In this document: positions 13,801-23,927 of the stretch, in pieces
Numbering within the stretch: the stretch's first letter is position 1
How the letters are laid out: every line of letters starts with the position of its first letter
Assembly: GCF_028769735.1 (NCBI RefSeq)
Contig: NC_088200.1
Coordinates: 74,923,178-74,987,177 of the forward strand
DNA length: 64,000 nt
Origin: Zonotrichia leucophrys gambelii
Lineage: Eukaryota; Chordata; Aves; Passeriformes; Passerellidae
Direction of reading: 5' to 3'
The notes under the pieces: generated by a model
Told to the model about the DNA's origin: nothing
Seen by the model: only the letters and a program-made list of their open reading frames with translations
Database searches by the model: none
Program-made: the position numbers and the translations under genes

Positions 13801-16800
13801 AGGCTTCCTGCAGGTCCTCTCCAGAATGTCTCAGGGCTGGCTCTGCCCCGCTGGCAGCAGCTCAGTGATTTATTTAAACTGTCCTTGCAGTGTGGAGGTT
13901 GGTGTCCGTGTGGAGGCTTTCAGCTGCGGGGAGTGGATCCTGGACTGCCCGCACCCGCGGCACGTCTGCAGCGCATTCCTCATTTTCTCTGCTTTGGATG
14001 ACAAAGGGGAGCCACTCACCTTCCCCAGGGTCAGGCCCACTACTCAGGTGAGCTCTCAGCAGTGGGGTGGGCAGCACAGCCTTGCTGGGGAAGCAAGGAT
14101 CAACCAGGGCACTGCAGTGCATCTTCTTGCAGGAGAGAAAAGCTCCAGATGAAGTGCTTGCCCTCGGGTGAGAGCTTTGTTATTGTTAGCTTCAGTCTTC
14201 CAAAAGTGAGAGGCTCCGTGGAGAATCCTCATGACTAGAGGCTCTGTGGTTGATGGAGAGAACCACGGAGAAGAAGGATCTGATGTGTTTGGAGATTTTT
14301 CCGCTTGTCTGTGTCTTGTGCAAGTTCCACTGACTGTAGATGAAATTTATAAGTATTCAGGGAATAGTTATTTTTATAAACCCTTAACAAGGTGAGAATA
14401 ATAAACAATAATAAATAATAAATTATTTTAATAATTTATTATTTTTATAATAATAAAATAAATTATTATTTTAATAAATATTATTGTATATATAAATATA
14501 TAAATAATTATATATTTAATATAATAAAATAATTTATTATTTTAATATTAATAAATTATTAATATTAAAATTTAATAATAAATAAATAATAAATTCACTC
14601 TATTTCTCACCTTGTATGAAATAACACCCTTATTTCATACAAGGTGAGAAATAGAGTGAATAAAGAAGTCTGTGGGAATCAAATCCCATGACGTGGGTGG
14701 GCTTTTCAGTCGCTTTGACGTGGAGATCTCAGTTCCTGTTTTCCTGAAAGTGGTTCATGAAGCACTTGAAGCAGTTTGACTGCTATTGTTGAATTATTTG
14801 CTGTGTTAACACCTGTCACTAATCTTCCTGCTCCAGTTACAAGAATTTTTGAGAGCCAGTGTAGGCAGAAATGAAATTATTTTTTAACATCAGAGACCTT
14901 ATTTTTTATAGGATGGGAAGTAGACAACTGAATCAAGGTGTCTTATGTACTCACTGGGGCAGTAAATTTACTACTGCCCACTGCAGGCAGTCCCAAGAGG
15001 AGAAACTGACTCTGAAAAATACAATTTCCCTTTGTGCTTTGAACACCAGATGATGATAAATTAGGTTAATAGTTTAGATTATTAGGTTAATGGCACGTTT
15101 AGAAAGAGCAGAATGTGTGTGGTGCACTGCCCAGCTGCAAAACTGCTTTAGGACCAAAGAGCACCTGGAGGATGCTGCAATAATACAACTCTTCTATCAC
15201 ATTGGTGTTTTTCAAATTTCAGAGAATATTGCTTAGGCAAAAAGTAAACCACTAGTTTTTGGGTTAGCCCGTAGAAAGGCCATTGCACAATTACTCTTTA
15301 TTTGCTTGTATTTTTGCTCTGGCATTTGCCCATCTGGAATAAATGATTTTTAGTTGTCTTTTTTCAGGCTTTGCTCTAAAATAATGAGATTTGTTGCTCT
15401 CTGGTTCACTTTTCCTGCAGGATGATTTAAGAAGATTTTATGGAGCAATTGCTAGGAAGAGAGTTCTTTTCAACAGGTATAGCTGGGTCACTGGCATGTT
15501 TTGATTTTGAAAACTTAATTTCATAATCCTCTAAATAAAGTAATTGAACTCCCCTTAACATATATATGACTGTTATATGGCATACATTTGCAAATAATTT
15601 TGTTTCAGTGGCACTGAAATTGTTAGAAATTCTTGTCTCAAAACTGGTTTGCTCTGGAGGTTATTGTGTGTCACTGCCTTTCTTGGAAAGAAAAAGGAGT
15701 TATTGCGAACCAAAACTCGATAAAGTACCTGTATTTAGAAGACACTTAAACCTATAGAAAGTGATTTTTCCTAGCATACACAGACTTGTAAAGAACCAGT
15801 TTATGCTACTGTGTCTCTTTTTAATTATGTTTCAGCAAATGCGTCCTCTCCGCCAAGGCAGACAAGCCCTCTGACGCCTGGGATTCAGACAACCAGGTAA
15901 TCTGTAGGTGCATAAAAAGCTGTATTTGTGCACCTTTTGGGGGGTCTGAAGCAACTGTTGAGGCTGTGGCAGTACTGAAGTTTTGTGGTAGTCGTGAGGA
16001 ATGGATGGATGTGTAACACAGTGAAATGTCCCTTTTGAAAAGAGGGAGTCGATGGTTCACTACTGATCTAACAGTGAGTTCAATGATATAAAACAGTCTT
16101 TAAAACATATACATGCAAGTGGTCCCTTAAGGTCTCCTGCAGATTTATCCCTCAGTATCCCCAGCTGTTATAAAAGCTGAATTCTCCTGTAGAGGAAGTA
16201 GTTTGGGGTATTGGTTTTTGTCTTTATCCAGCCACAGAATGTCCGAAAAATTGCAGTGAGGAAATCATTTAGTAAGTGCTAAAAGTGAGGGGAGAGATAG
16301 CACCAGAGAGATGAACATTGGAATAGCATAAATGGAAAGATAGGGGAAATAATTTTCATTCCCAGATTCCCTGCATCAAGTGTCTCTGGTTTGGACACGA
16401 TGGGCCACTGACTGTGTCCGTGTCCTGTAGTGAATGATGAATTTAGGTGGAGTTATAAATAAATTAAAGGTTGTTTCAGTGTCCAGCTTTTGTAGCTAAA
16501 GCAGCTTTTATCCCTTTTTTTTTTTTTCTGCAGAGCAACAAATGTAACTGTGCACACAGTGATAAAAATCGCTTGGTTAAGATTTATTTCCTGTGAAATC
16601 AAAACCCTGTCATAAACACTCTGAGGCTGTATTCTCTTTATGGAGTGGTTAAATGAGAACTCCATCCACTGTAGCCAAGCACAAAGAATGGCTATATTTG
16701 CATCTTCTTTTGTTTGTGAGCCTGCTGTGAAAAACAATTGCCGAGATGGACCCAGCTTGGTAGCAAAGAAGAGGTTAATTTTCGGGTAGATTCTAATTGC

Positions 16801-19800
16801 TTAAGAGGAAGATGGACAAAACCATTAATTCAGTGCTCTGAGAGGTTATCTGTATTGTCTCCCTGGTGCTCGAAGTTGTTCTCCACAGCTTTATAACTGG
16901 AGAAGCTGAAAATAGTGTTTTGTTGTCCTTTAATTAAGATTATTGTGCCAACAGCCATGTGAGTGCATCAGGAAGCCCCTGGAAGTGTTTTAATTCAGAA
17001 ACTACTGAAGTGTGTTATCACTTACAAGGAGAATAAACATTTGTTTGCAGATGAAGCATAATGACGGGGGAAAAGAGCACCTCATTTCTGCAGTGTTCAG
17101 TGAAATGTACCCTTACCCCTCCGTTTACAGACACGTGTCTTGTGTTTCAGGCGTACCTGAGCTACAAAAACATTGCTGCGCTGACGTACATGGTGGATAA
17201 AACAAGGTGGAAAATAGCCTCGGACAAGACTCAGGATAACGTAAGTGCCGAAAAGAAATTACAGAAACCTGAAAGCAAACCACCTCCCCGTTTGTGAAGG
17301 GGTGTTATAAACCCAGAATCAGTGAGGACACCTGTGTAAATGTAAACCAGTTCTAGCAGAGGAAGATGCTGCTAGGAAAAGCAGGAGAAGGGCAAGGGAA
17401 AGCAGGGTGTTAACCCTGTTGCGGTGCATGTTTTCCAGAAAATGGAGAGGCCTCTGGCATCTGCCAAGGCTGAGTTTCTGAAATGTGGTTAGTGACTGGC
17501 AGTTTACTTCCAGATCATGTCAATCCAGAGGTGTTTTGGGACAATAAATGACTTTTTCAGTATTTTAGTCTGACCTCCTGTGCATTGCAGGCTGTGGAAC
17601 ATTGCTTAGTGACTCTTGCATGTAGACAATAATATACTTAAGTAAGGGCAGATACAAATCATACGGAATTCCAGTGATGGCAAAGCTGCCAGTGCCGTGT
17701 GTAGGTTGTTCCAGTGGTTAAATATTTCAGTAAACACTGCTGTGCCAAATAAGCAGCAAGCAACTCTGTATTTGTATTTAGAGCTGGGACAAGCAGAGAC
17801 AACAACTGGGGTTGTTCCTCCTGGGAAAAGGAGGCTTTGGGGAGACCTTGAAGCACCTCCCAGTACCTAAAGGGGGAGGTACAAGAAGTCTGGAGAGGGA
17901 CTGACTGCACAAGGGGGAATGATCCTGAAGTGCAGGTTTGTTCCCTTTTCCCTGCAACTGGAATGACCCCAAGCTGACTTGACAGTCTTTGAAGGTAAAA
18001 AATGGCATTCTTGATGTCTTTGACACAAAACCTCAAGGCTTGTAAGGCTGCAGAGATAATCCAGCCTTGCCAATGTTCACTTAGCAGAGAAGTGTTTTGG
18101 CAGCTGCACCTCCTGCTTTTTTTTTGTGATTTCTCAAGTCTAGAAGACTCCTAGAACTACATGATTTCTGTTCTGTGCCATAAAGAAATAATGATGCAGA
18201 CCTCCTGTAGATGGTTTTTAAAGCTCTTAAGCATTTAATTTTACACCAAACTTTACTTCAGAAAGGTGCTTGCTGGATTAGGTTGGGGTTTATTTCCTCT
18301 TCCAAGATTGGACAATCCAGAGAAACACAAAATCTGTGTTGTTGCGGAAATGCAGAAGAAATAAAACATTGCTCATTTTTGATGCAGAAAACTAAAACAA
18401 CAAAACCTCAAAAGTGATGATGAGCCTTATGAATTTTGCATCACTTGGAAATGCAAATCTGTTAGACTTCTCAAGATTTGAGAGGCAATAAAGCACATGA
18501 ATTTGGGAATAAAATCCTCTAATTCTAAACATTCTGTTGTACCCATCCTCTTCCATTTTATGGGGTTTGTGGGAGGTGTGCAACCCTTCCTGTGTGTGCA
18601 TTGTGATGTACAGGTTATCCCCTTTGAATTCTCTGTTTTGGGGTTTAGGCCTATGAATAGAAATAGACCCAAAATAATCAAGGCAAGGTAGTACAGGTGG
18701 GGAACGAGAGATGCAAAACTGTGATTTTAAGTAGTTATTCAAAGCATCATTAGTTCTGGGTGCTCTGCTTCACAGAAGAGAGCAAAGGAGAAGAAGAAGG
18801 ATATTTTGGAAAGGGAAGTGCAGGGTTGCTCTAGGGGCAAGAGGGCTAAGCCAAGCTGTGGCTGATTTGCCAGGACAAAGGCGTGTGGCATTTCCCAGGA
18901 ACTCCTGAGAAAATCCGCCTGAAGTCCTAACTATGTAACACTTACGTGTCTAAACATCTACAGTAATAATTCTTTGTTAATAATACATGCTGCCTTTTTT
19001 TTTTTTTTTCCCCCAGATCAAAGTCTTTACCCACGAGGATGGTGCTACACTGTCAGTTAAGGTGGAGATGGCCGTGAAGGTCCCATTCCACGCCGCCGCC
19101 TTCCTACTGTCTGATTTCAAGCTCCGCCCGCGCTGGGACAAGCATTACTCGTGAGACCCCATCTATTTTGTTATATTCTGTTATATTATTTCTAGAGTCC
19201 TCTGCCTTATGAGCACTTCTTCTCAGCAGTGTCATTGCTGCTTCACAGTCAGGGCTCCTCCAAGGCTCTCCCTGACCAGAAAGCCCACTCCCTTTTTATC
19301 CCAGTTGCCTTCAGGAGCCACAGCTGTGAAGTCCTTAATTGGGCAGCATTTAGAACAACTAGGATTGGGGCACAGCCACTTACACAATACATAGATTTTA
19401 CAGGGACTCCTCCTACACCTGTCCTTGCCCTTGTCTGGGGCTCTGAGCCCCCCTGAACTCTCCTTTTTTGTCACAGACACTTCCTGTGAGACCCTGCCCC
19501 GTTAGGAACAAAGTGTTGTAAGAGTTTGACATCACACATTGATTAGTCAAAATATGGGTTTGGGGTTTTTTTTAGTGTAGAAGTAAAACTTGGTTTGTGC
19601 TTAGTCTGGTTCCAAAATACCAAAAGAGTGCACTGTGTTTTTCACAAGAATTGAATGCTCTGTATCATTCAAAAGAAGGGATAAGACAGAGGTCATCTTT
19701 TCTTAAATAAGCACAGCTCCAGTCCTAGGCAGGCGTGTGTTAAAAGTTTTTGTACAAAAACCCAAAACTAGTAAAAAAAAAAGTTTGAAGTAAGAACTGA

Positions 19801-22800
19801 GGTGGATATATTGTGCGTGCTAGCTTTAAAAATTAGGGAAAAGCTGGACTCCTTCATGTTTGTGCTGTTGGAGACACTGGTGCTCAATTTCACAAAGTGA
19901 GAAATCAAGAAATGGCGTCCTTCAAAATGCATATTTTCAAAAAATAACATGTTTGAAAGTTTGTATGATTTGAAACAAGTTTTGGAATGGCTCTAAAAGG
20001 TGTTTGGGGTTTTTTATTTACCTTTTATGGTGTAGAATAGTGATTAGAGACAGTTGAATTGAAATAGTACTGATTTGATACGGTGAAGCATTTTCAGTTA
20101 GTTATTCCATCCTGAAAGATTTTTACCTGAGGGTGGAACTTCAGGGATATTTGAAAATCTCCAAACTCTACTGAATCTGCAGCTTGTAACAAACAAAACC
20201 TAAAGAAATCCTGCTGATGAGGTGTTGCAGAAAACCTGAATGTTTCACTCTCTCTGCCTTGCTGCTGGAACATGGAAACGAAAGGTGCAGTGTCAGGATG
20301 AGCCCGTTTGCACTGAGTTTGTTGGAGGAGCTGCAGTTGCACACACAGGGCCTGAGGTGTGTGCTGAATGTCTTCACAGGTCCTGTGAGGTCCTGGAGGA
20401 TGTGAATAAGAGGGAAAAGATTTACCATGTAATTTCTGGCCCCACAGCAGGCTGCCAGCCGATGGACTTTGTGATTCTGGTATCACAAAGGCAGCCCTGC
20501 CAGCCACAGTGAGTATGGCTCTGATTTTAACTCTGAGCACTTTGGGGACACGGTCTGGGGTGCTGTCACCTTGATCTGTCACTGGGTGACAAAAGGGCAT
20601 TTTATTTTCTAAGGAGTGAGATTCCTTGGTTGATGCCTGCGTTCGTACAGCCAGATTTGCTTTGCAATGTTAAGGTGCAATGAAATAAATACAGATCATC
20701 ACAAATTTTTAGCATAGTCCAGTATTGATTCCCTGACAGTGACTCTTTGGGAGTGGTCTACCAGGAGGGCAAATAGGCCAGAATTTCAAAAGGGCAAATG
20801 GAGAAAAAAAATCATGTCCCAGAGAGCATGTCAGTATGCTGAAGCACCTAGCTGGGAGTTTATTTGTTCTTTGTTTGTACTCCCATTCCACGTAATTACA
20901 GAGTTTTTATTTAGTCAAGGAACTTCTTGAAACCTCACACATTTATTGTGTCTGTAAATTCTGCTAAGTCCCCTGCTCAGTTTAACATACCCTGCTTTTC
21001 AAAGTTTTATTATTTTTATTAGATCTCCTTTTGTTCTTCCATAGTGAAACATGGGCAAATGGAACGTTTTGGTCTGTCTTACCTTTCTCTATCCTGTTTC
21101 TTTTTCACATTCAGTGATTTCTTCCAGTTAGCCCTAAGAGGCAGCACAAGCATTGTGCTTGCCCTCCCCCTCCATGAGGGGATTGAATGAGTTTGGATAC
21201 CTTTACTGTGGCCACACTGTGAAGCCTCTGGGTAAGGGTTGTTCCCTGATGCAGTGAACATGAGGAGAGCAGGGTGAATTGAAAAGAAAAGGTGGGGAAT
21301 TGTTCTGTGGCTGCCACAGAGCTCTCCTGCACTGGGCTCTGTGTGAAGCCTCACTGAGGCTCAGCAGGGGCCCAGCTTGGAACCAGGATCGTGCAAAACA
21401 CCCGAGCTCCTCTGCCCTCCTGTGAAAAAGAGGTGTTGTTGTCGCTCCCATGAACGTTTTCAACAAGAGGAAGGGTGTGATGTGTGGTGGTGTGAGGTCC
21501 CCAGGACGAGGTGAGAGATGAGAACTGACTCCATGTTCTCAGAAGGCTGATTTATTGTTTTATGATATTATATTAAAGGAAATGCTATACTAAAACTATA
21601 CTAAAAAAAAGAGAAAGGATGCATCAGAAGGCTAGACAAGAATGATAATGGAAGCTTGTGATTGACTCAGAGAGTCTGACACAGCTGATGGTGACTGGTC
21701 ATTAATTAAAACCAATTCACATGTTTGGATAAACAATCTCCAGCTACATTCCAGAGGAGCAAAACATGGAGAAACTGAGGCTTCTCATCTTCCCAGGAGA
21801 AGAAATCCTGGTGAAGGGATTTTTCAGAAAATACCACGGTGACAGTGATGCTTGTCCCCGCCCTGCAGGATGCCCTACACTGTGGCAGTGAGGTCTGTGG
21901 CACACAAGGCAATGCCCCCGCTCCCAGAGTACTCCAGGCACCAAGTCCTATGTTCTGGATTCCAGATCCACAGCACCAGCAGCAACTCCTGCACTGTGAG
22001 TAACCCTGCAGGGCCCAGCTGTGCCCCCTGCCCTGGGGCTGTCACCCCGCCTGAGCTGAGACTGCAGAGGGAGCAGCCAAATTCCTCCAAAAAAGGAGTT
22101 CAGTCTGGGGGTGTGGGGTCTGTCTTGCCCAGCTTTGGCCAATCTGACTGTTAGAAATGAGCCCTGAACCCCTACCCCTCCACACTTGTAAAACACTCCC
22201 CTAGAGGATGTGCATTGCACTGGTCTCTGGCGGTGTGTCTGTCTTTCCACTGACTACAGAGGCCAAGGAATTGTTCAAATTAAATTCATCGCTTGAACTT
22301 TCATATGCCAGGAATCACACAATCTGATTTCCCATCTCTGGACCCATGGCCAATCTTCTTTGCCATGGGAAGGCTAAAACTTTTCCATTTAAGAAAACAC
22401 ATTTCTGAAAACTTCCAGCAGCGCTCGGTGGCTGCAGTTCCTTTTCTGGGGCAGCAGGTTTGCTCACAAAGCACACATATTTGATATGTTATACACTAGT
22501 GTTTCTTGCTGCACTGCTCTGTACATTTACCTGCAGATGCTGGAGGGTCTGGGAGCAGGGAGGACACCCAGATCACTGGGGTGCTTTTTGAAAATTATTG
22601 CCTTCAGTTTCACAAGCACTGTGGGCTTCTATTCACATCCGTAAAAGCTGTGGTACTATACTAAGCTATCCAGGCTCTGCAAAAAAAATGGCTAGCTTGC
22701 ATTCCATAGGCTTTTTTTGTTTAATTTACTTTTGTACACACAGGTCTATTACTTGCTTCGGTTACCAACAGGAACTGCAGATAAGGCAGTCGAAGACACT

Positions 22801-22854
22801 GCGTTGGCCTGTATCAGGTTCTTAGAAAGCGAGTACATGGAGAGATGGGTCTGA
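1575..22854 (+). CDS. ACOT12: Acyl-CoA thioesterase 12, whole gene (15 coding exons)
   Basis: Cytosolic acetyl/short acyl-CoA hydrolase (acyl-CoA + water to acid + CoA). Fifteen exons joined at GT-AG sites give one open frame of 605 codons from the ATG at 1575, or about 542 from the position aligning with the mammalian start (1764). The product has two HotDog thioesterase domains (about residues 75-185 and 250-370) and a C-terminal START lipid-binding domain (about 400-600), the ACOT11/ACOT12 layout. ACOT12 is preferred over ACOT11 from alignment to remembered mammalian ACOT12 and from the ZCCHC9-CKMT2 neighbours. Oddities: no ATG at the conserved start, WID changed to WME in HotDog 1, GNTFGG changed to GNTCAG in HotDog 2, and a last exon about 10 codons short. 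No frameshift or internal stop was seen. Introns 3, 7, 9 and 14 hold nothing recognised. Confidence 0.93.
2227..2296 (+). CDS. ACOT12: ACOT12 coding exon 2
   Basis: Encodes AEKHAGMPCRIQSMDEIVFG plus DTA, matching the mammalian AEKHAGV region of HotDog 1. Acceptor ttttgaag, donor gtacaa; two bases carried over. Confidence 0.92.
2297..5266 (+). other. ACOT12 intron 2
   Basis: AT-rich intron. Holds an ATT microsatellite (4396-4441) and an A/T-rich block (4560-4640); otherwise nothing recognised. Confidence 0.8.
4396..4441. repeat. (ATT)n microsatellite
   Basis: ACT/ATT trinucleotide run with one GATT interruption. Confidence 0.9.
5267..5327 (+). CDS. ACOT12: ACOT12 coding exon 3
   Basis: Encodes VGEILSIRARVDIQVEFSME after the split Arg codon, a HotDog beta-strand region. 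Acceptor cttaacag, donor gtaaga; ends in phase 0. Too short to appear as a long open frame. Confidence 0.92.
6002..6103 (+). CDS. ACOT12: ACOT12 coding exon 4
   Basis: Encodes VGIEVVVEDVLTNAEKIVSV then AYATYG, the last strands of HotDog 1 (mammalian [20 protein letters not shown]). Acceptor cctcacag, donor gtattt; 34 codons, phase 0 at both ends. Confidence 0.93.
6104..8034 (+). other. ACOT12 intron 4
   Basis: Apart from a short ATT run near 6310-6340, no repeat family, RNA gene or exon is recognised. Confidence 0.7.
8035..8167 (+). CDS. ACOT12: ACOT12 coding exon 5
   Basis: Encodes IELKPIELQSEEDYLEYFLS and the inter-domain linker. Acceptor tgcacag, donor gtgatt; one base carried over. Confidence 0.92.
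8168..9976 (+). other. ACOT12 intron 5
   Basis: Holds a small minisatellite at 9692-9772; otherwise nothing recognised. Confidence 0.7.
9692..9772. repeat. Three-copy tandem repeat, about 26 bp
   Basis: Three imperfect copies sharing ACACAGAACTGCCCCTGA with A-rich spacers. Confidence 0.7.
9977..10127 (+). CDS. ACOT12: ACOT12 coding exon 6
   Basis: Start of HotDog 2, with GNTCAGQIMDWVQMVASISA. The Asn of the HGNT active-site motif is kept as QGNT, while the following FGG of mammals is CAG here. Acceptor gtttcag, donor gtactt; two bases carried over. Confidence 0.93.
10128..13190 (+). other. ACOT12 intron 6
   Basis: Longest ACOT12 intron except intron 2. No repeat family or RNA gene recognised on either strand. 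Confidence 0.7.
13191..13310 (+). CDS. ACOT12: ACOT12 coding exon 7
   Basis: Encodes the RLC...HPSIEYDHLVFKASVNNTFH region of HotDog 2 (mammalian DRLVFTAIVNNTFQ). Acceptor tgtttcag, donor gtaagg; two bases carried over. Confidence 0.93.
13891..14047 (+). CDS. ACOT12: ACOT12 coding exon 8
   Basis: Encodes VEVGVRVEAFSCGEWILDCP through FPRVRPTTQ, closing HotDog 2; VEVGVRVEAF is identical to the mammalian protein. Acceptor ccttgcag, donor gtgagc; phase 0. Confidence 0.94.
14389..14593. repeat. A/T-only low-complexity block in ACOT12 intron 8
   Basis: About 200 bp almost wholly of AATAAT/ATTATT units, internally self-complementary. It begins with CAAGGTGAGAA, a motif that recurs in the inverted repeat at its right end. 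Confidence 0.85.
14593..14661. repeat. Perfect inverted repeat (31-bp arms, 7-nt loop)
   Basis: Arms 14593-14623 and 14631-14661 are exact reverse complements around the loop ACACCCT. The inner arm reads CACCTTGTATGAAATA on the left and TATTTCATACAAGGTG on the right. It would extrude a strong hairpin in DNA or RNA. Confidence 0.92.
15421..15476 (+). CDS. ACOT12: ACOT12 coding exon 9
   Basis: 56-nt exon encoding DDLRRFYGAIARKRVLFN; the RRFYGAIARKR motif is the conserved helix after HotDog 2. Acceptor tcctgcag, donor gtatag. Confidence 0.93.
15836..15896 (+). CDS. ACOT12: ACOT12 coding exon 10
   Basis: 61-nt exon encoding KCVLSAKADKPSDAWDSDNQ, the linker to the START domain. Acceptor tgtttcag, donor gtaatc; ends in phase 0. 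Confidence 0.9.
15897..17150 (+). other. ACOT12 intron 10
   Basis: No repeat or RNA gene recognised; a T-run at 16518-16530 only. Confidence 0.65.
17151..17240 (+). CDS. ACOT12: ACOT12 coding exon 11
   Basis: 30 codons, AYLSYKNIAALTYMVDKTRW and on, the first helix of START. Acceptor tgtttcag, donor gtaagt; phase 0 at both ends. Confidence 0.92.
17241..19016 (+). other. ACOT12 intron 11
   Basis: Ordinary intronic sequence ending in a long T tract before exon 12; nothing else recognised. Confidence 0.65.
19017..19150 (+). CDS. ACOT12: ACOT12 coding exon 12
   Basis: START core: IKVFTHEDGATLSVKVEM, then AAFLLSDFKLRPRWDKHY, with the START hallmark RP-WD. The acceptor has a long T/C tract ending ccccag; donor gtgaga; two bases carried over. 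Confidence 0.94.
19151..20379 (+). other. ACOT12 intron 12
   Basis: No feature recognised on either strand. Confidence 0.6.
20380..20508 (+). CDS. ACOT12: ACOT12 coding exon 13
   Basis: START: SCEVLEDVNKREKIYHVISG, then DFVILVSQRQP (mammalian DLVVLVSRRKP). Acceptor cttcacag, donor gtgagt; two bases carried over. Confidence 0.92.
20509..21868 (+). other. ACOT12 intron 13
   Basis: 20509-21476 holds nothing recognised. The rest is the solo LTR B1 with its target-site duplications, leaving 24 bp between LTR and exon 14. Confidence 0.7.
21483..21844 (-). mobile_element. Solo LTR, ERVK-like family B (copy B1)
   Basis: 362 bp, TG...CA on the minus strand, flanked by an exact 6-bp target-site duplication GTGATG (21477-21482 and 21845-21850). 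A 6-bp TSD points to a class II (ERVK-like) element. It carries ATAAATCAGCCTTCTGAGAA near its 3' end, shared with the copies at 40618, 50897, 60410 and 35262. No coding interior. Confidence 0.9.
21869..21995 (+). CDS. ACOT12: ACOT12 coding exon 14
   Basis: START: MPYTVAVRSVAHKAMPPLPE, then LCSGFQIHSTSSNSCT (mammalian YTVAVKSV and ICAGFLIHAIDSNSC). The acceptor ccctgcag lies only 24 bp from an inserted solo LTR. Donor gtgagt; phase 0. Confidence 0.93.
22744..22854 (+). CDS. ACOT12: ACOT12 coding exon 15 (last)
   Basis: 36 codons plus TGA: VYYLLRLPTGTADKAVEDTA, then LACIRFLESEYMERWV. The final START helix (mammalian IEETAASCIQFLE) is clear. About 10 residues of the preceding segment (NHMSASILPYFAG region) are missing in frame. 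Acceptor tacacacag. Confidence 0.85.
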   Translation, partial: VYYLLRLPTGTADKAVEDTALACIRFLESEYMERWV

Positions 22855-23034
22855 GGAGTTGTGAAGGGACTTTCAAGCAATTGGGGATTGGATTGAAATT
22901 CCTGCAGTCCTCTTCCCCTTTTAAAAATGTGCTCTGATTATTACTAAATGAACATACACTCCTTATCTCAGTCTCCACAGCAGCACCAAGAAATCTAAAA
23001 TATGACGTCTAACCACTGTATTCTTTAGCAATAT

Positions 23035-23040
23035 TTTATT
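23035..23040 (-). terminator. ZCCHC9: Likely ZCCHC9 poly(A) signal
   Basis: TTTATT on + (AATAAA on -), 772 nt past the ZCCHC9 stop and only 20 bp from the ACOT12 signal on the other strand. Confidence 0.5.
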
Positions 23041-23059
23041 AAAAATAATCACCTGTACA

Positions 23060-23065
23060 AATAAA
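23060..23065 (+). terminator. ACOT12: Likely ACOT12 poly(A) signal
   Basis: AATAAA 206 nt after the stop codon. Another AATAAA at 23312-23317 is an alternative. Confidence 0.5.
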
Positions 23066-23811
23066 AAATATCCCCACAAAATTTAATTCCCCGTATTTGT
23101 TTTTTGCTGCAAGAAAAATATGTGAGGGAAGGTCAGGGTGCACTTCTCCAGTAATACTGGTGGATGCAGGAACTCTGTTTGGAGTTGGTTTCTTAATTTT
23201 TCTGTTTAATACCCACCAGGTTTTTTCTTTTTACAAAGAAAAGTTTACTCCCACCTCACCAAGGCATGGAAACACTGCAGATTTTTGAGCATTTTCTTTG
23301 AAAAATAAGTAAATAAACTAAGAAAGCTCCTCACTTGGTCTGCAATTCCTTAGGGGTGTGTTTCACCAGAGGTTTCAGAGGAAGGGCTGGATTCTGTTAG
23401 TGAACACAATGAAATGACCAACCAGGGTAATGGCAGATAATTACCACTGCAACCATCAGGAACTGCACCCCAAGCCCAGCAGCCCACAGGGCTGATCTGA
23501 AGCTTCACCACAAGACTGCTCAGGCTGGAACATATGGAGGAGTAAGTTCATTATTCCTAAAAGGAAAAGTCCAAACCAAACCAGAATCCAGCAAAACACC
23601 CACAATTCCTTTAATAAAACAGCCACTTGCTGTGCTCCTGTTGTTCCCAGCTTTACAGTGCGCCAGGCAAGTTTGGGAGGCAAACCGGGAAAATGCAGGG
23701 AGACAGAAAACCAACAGTTCCTCTGCAGCTCGCTACATTTTCTGGATCCGCTCTCTGTCGTCAGCACTGGAGTGCAGCAGCACAGGAGAACTCCTTGAGA
23801 GGCTGGAGCCT

Positions 23812-23927
23812 TCAGAAAGTGACGACCTTGGGTCGCTTGGGCTGCGCCTGCTGCGGCGCCGGCGCGGCCGCGACGTCCTCGTGGTCCGCGCTCAGGCCGG
23901 GGATCCAGCGCCCGACAGTCACCTGCT
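23812..23927 (-). CDS. ZCCHC9: ZCCHC9 coding exon 5 (last)
   Basis: Encodes EQVTVGRWIPGLSADHEDVA, then a short Ala/Pro-rich segment, and ends RPKVVTF-stop. Acceptor ccctgcag; 37 codons plus TGA at complement 23812-23814. The DNA is locally CpG-rich. Confidence 0.93.
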
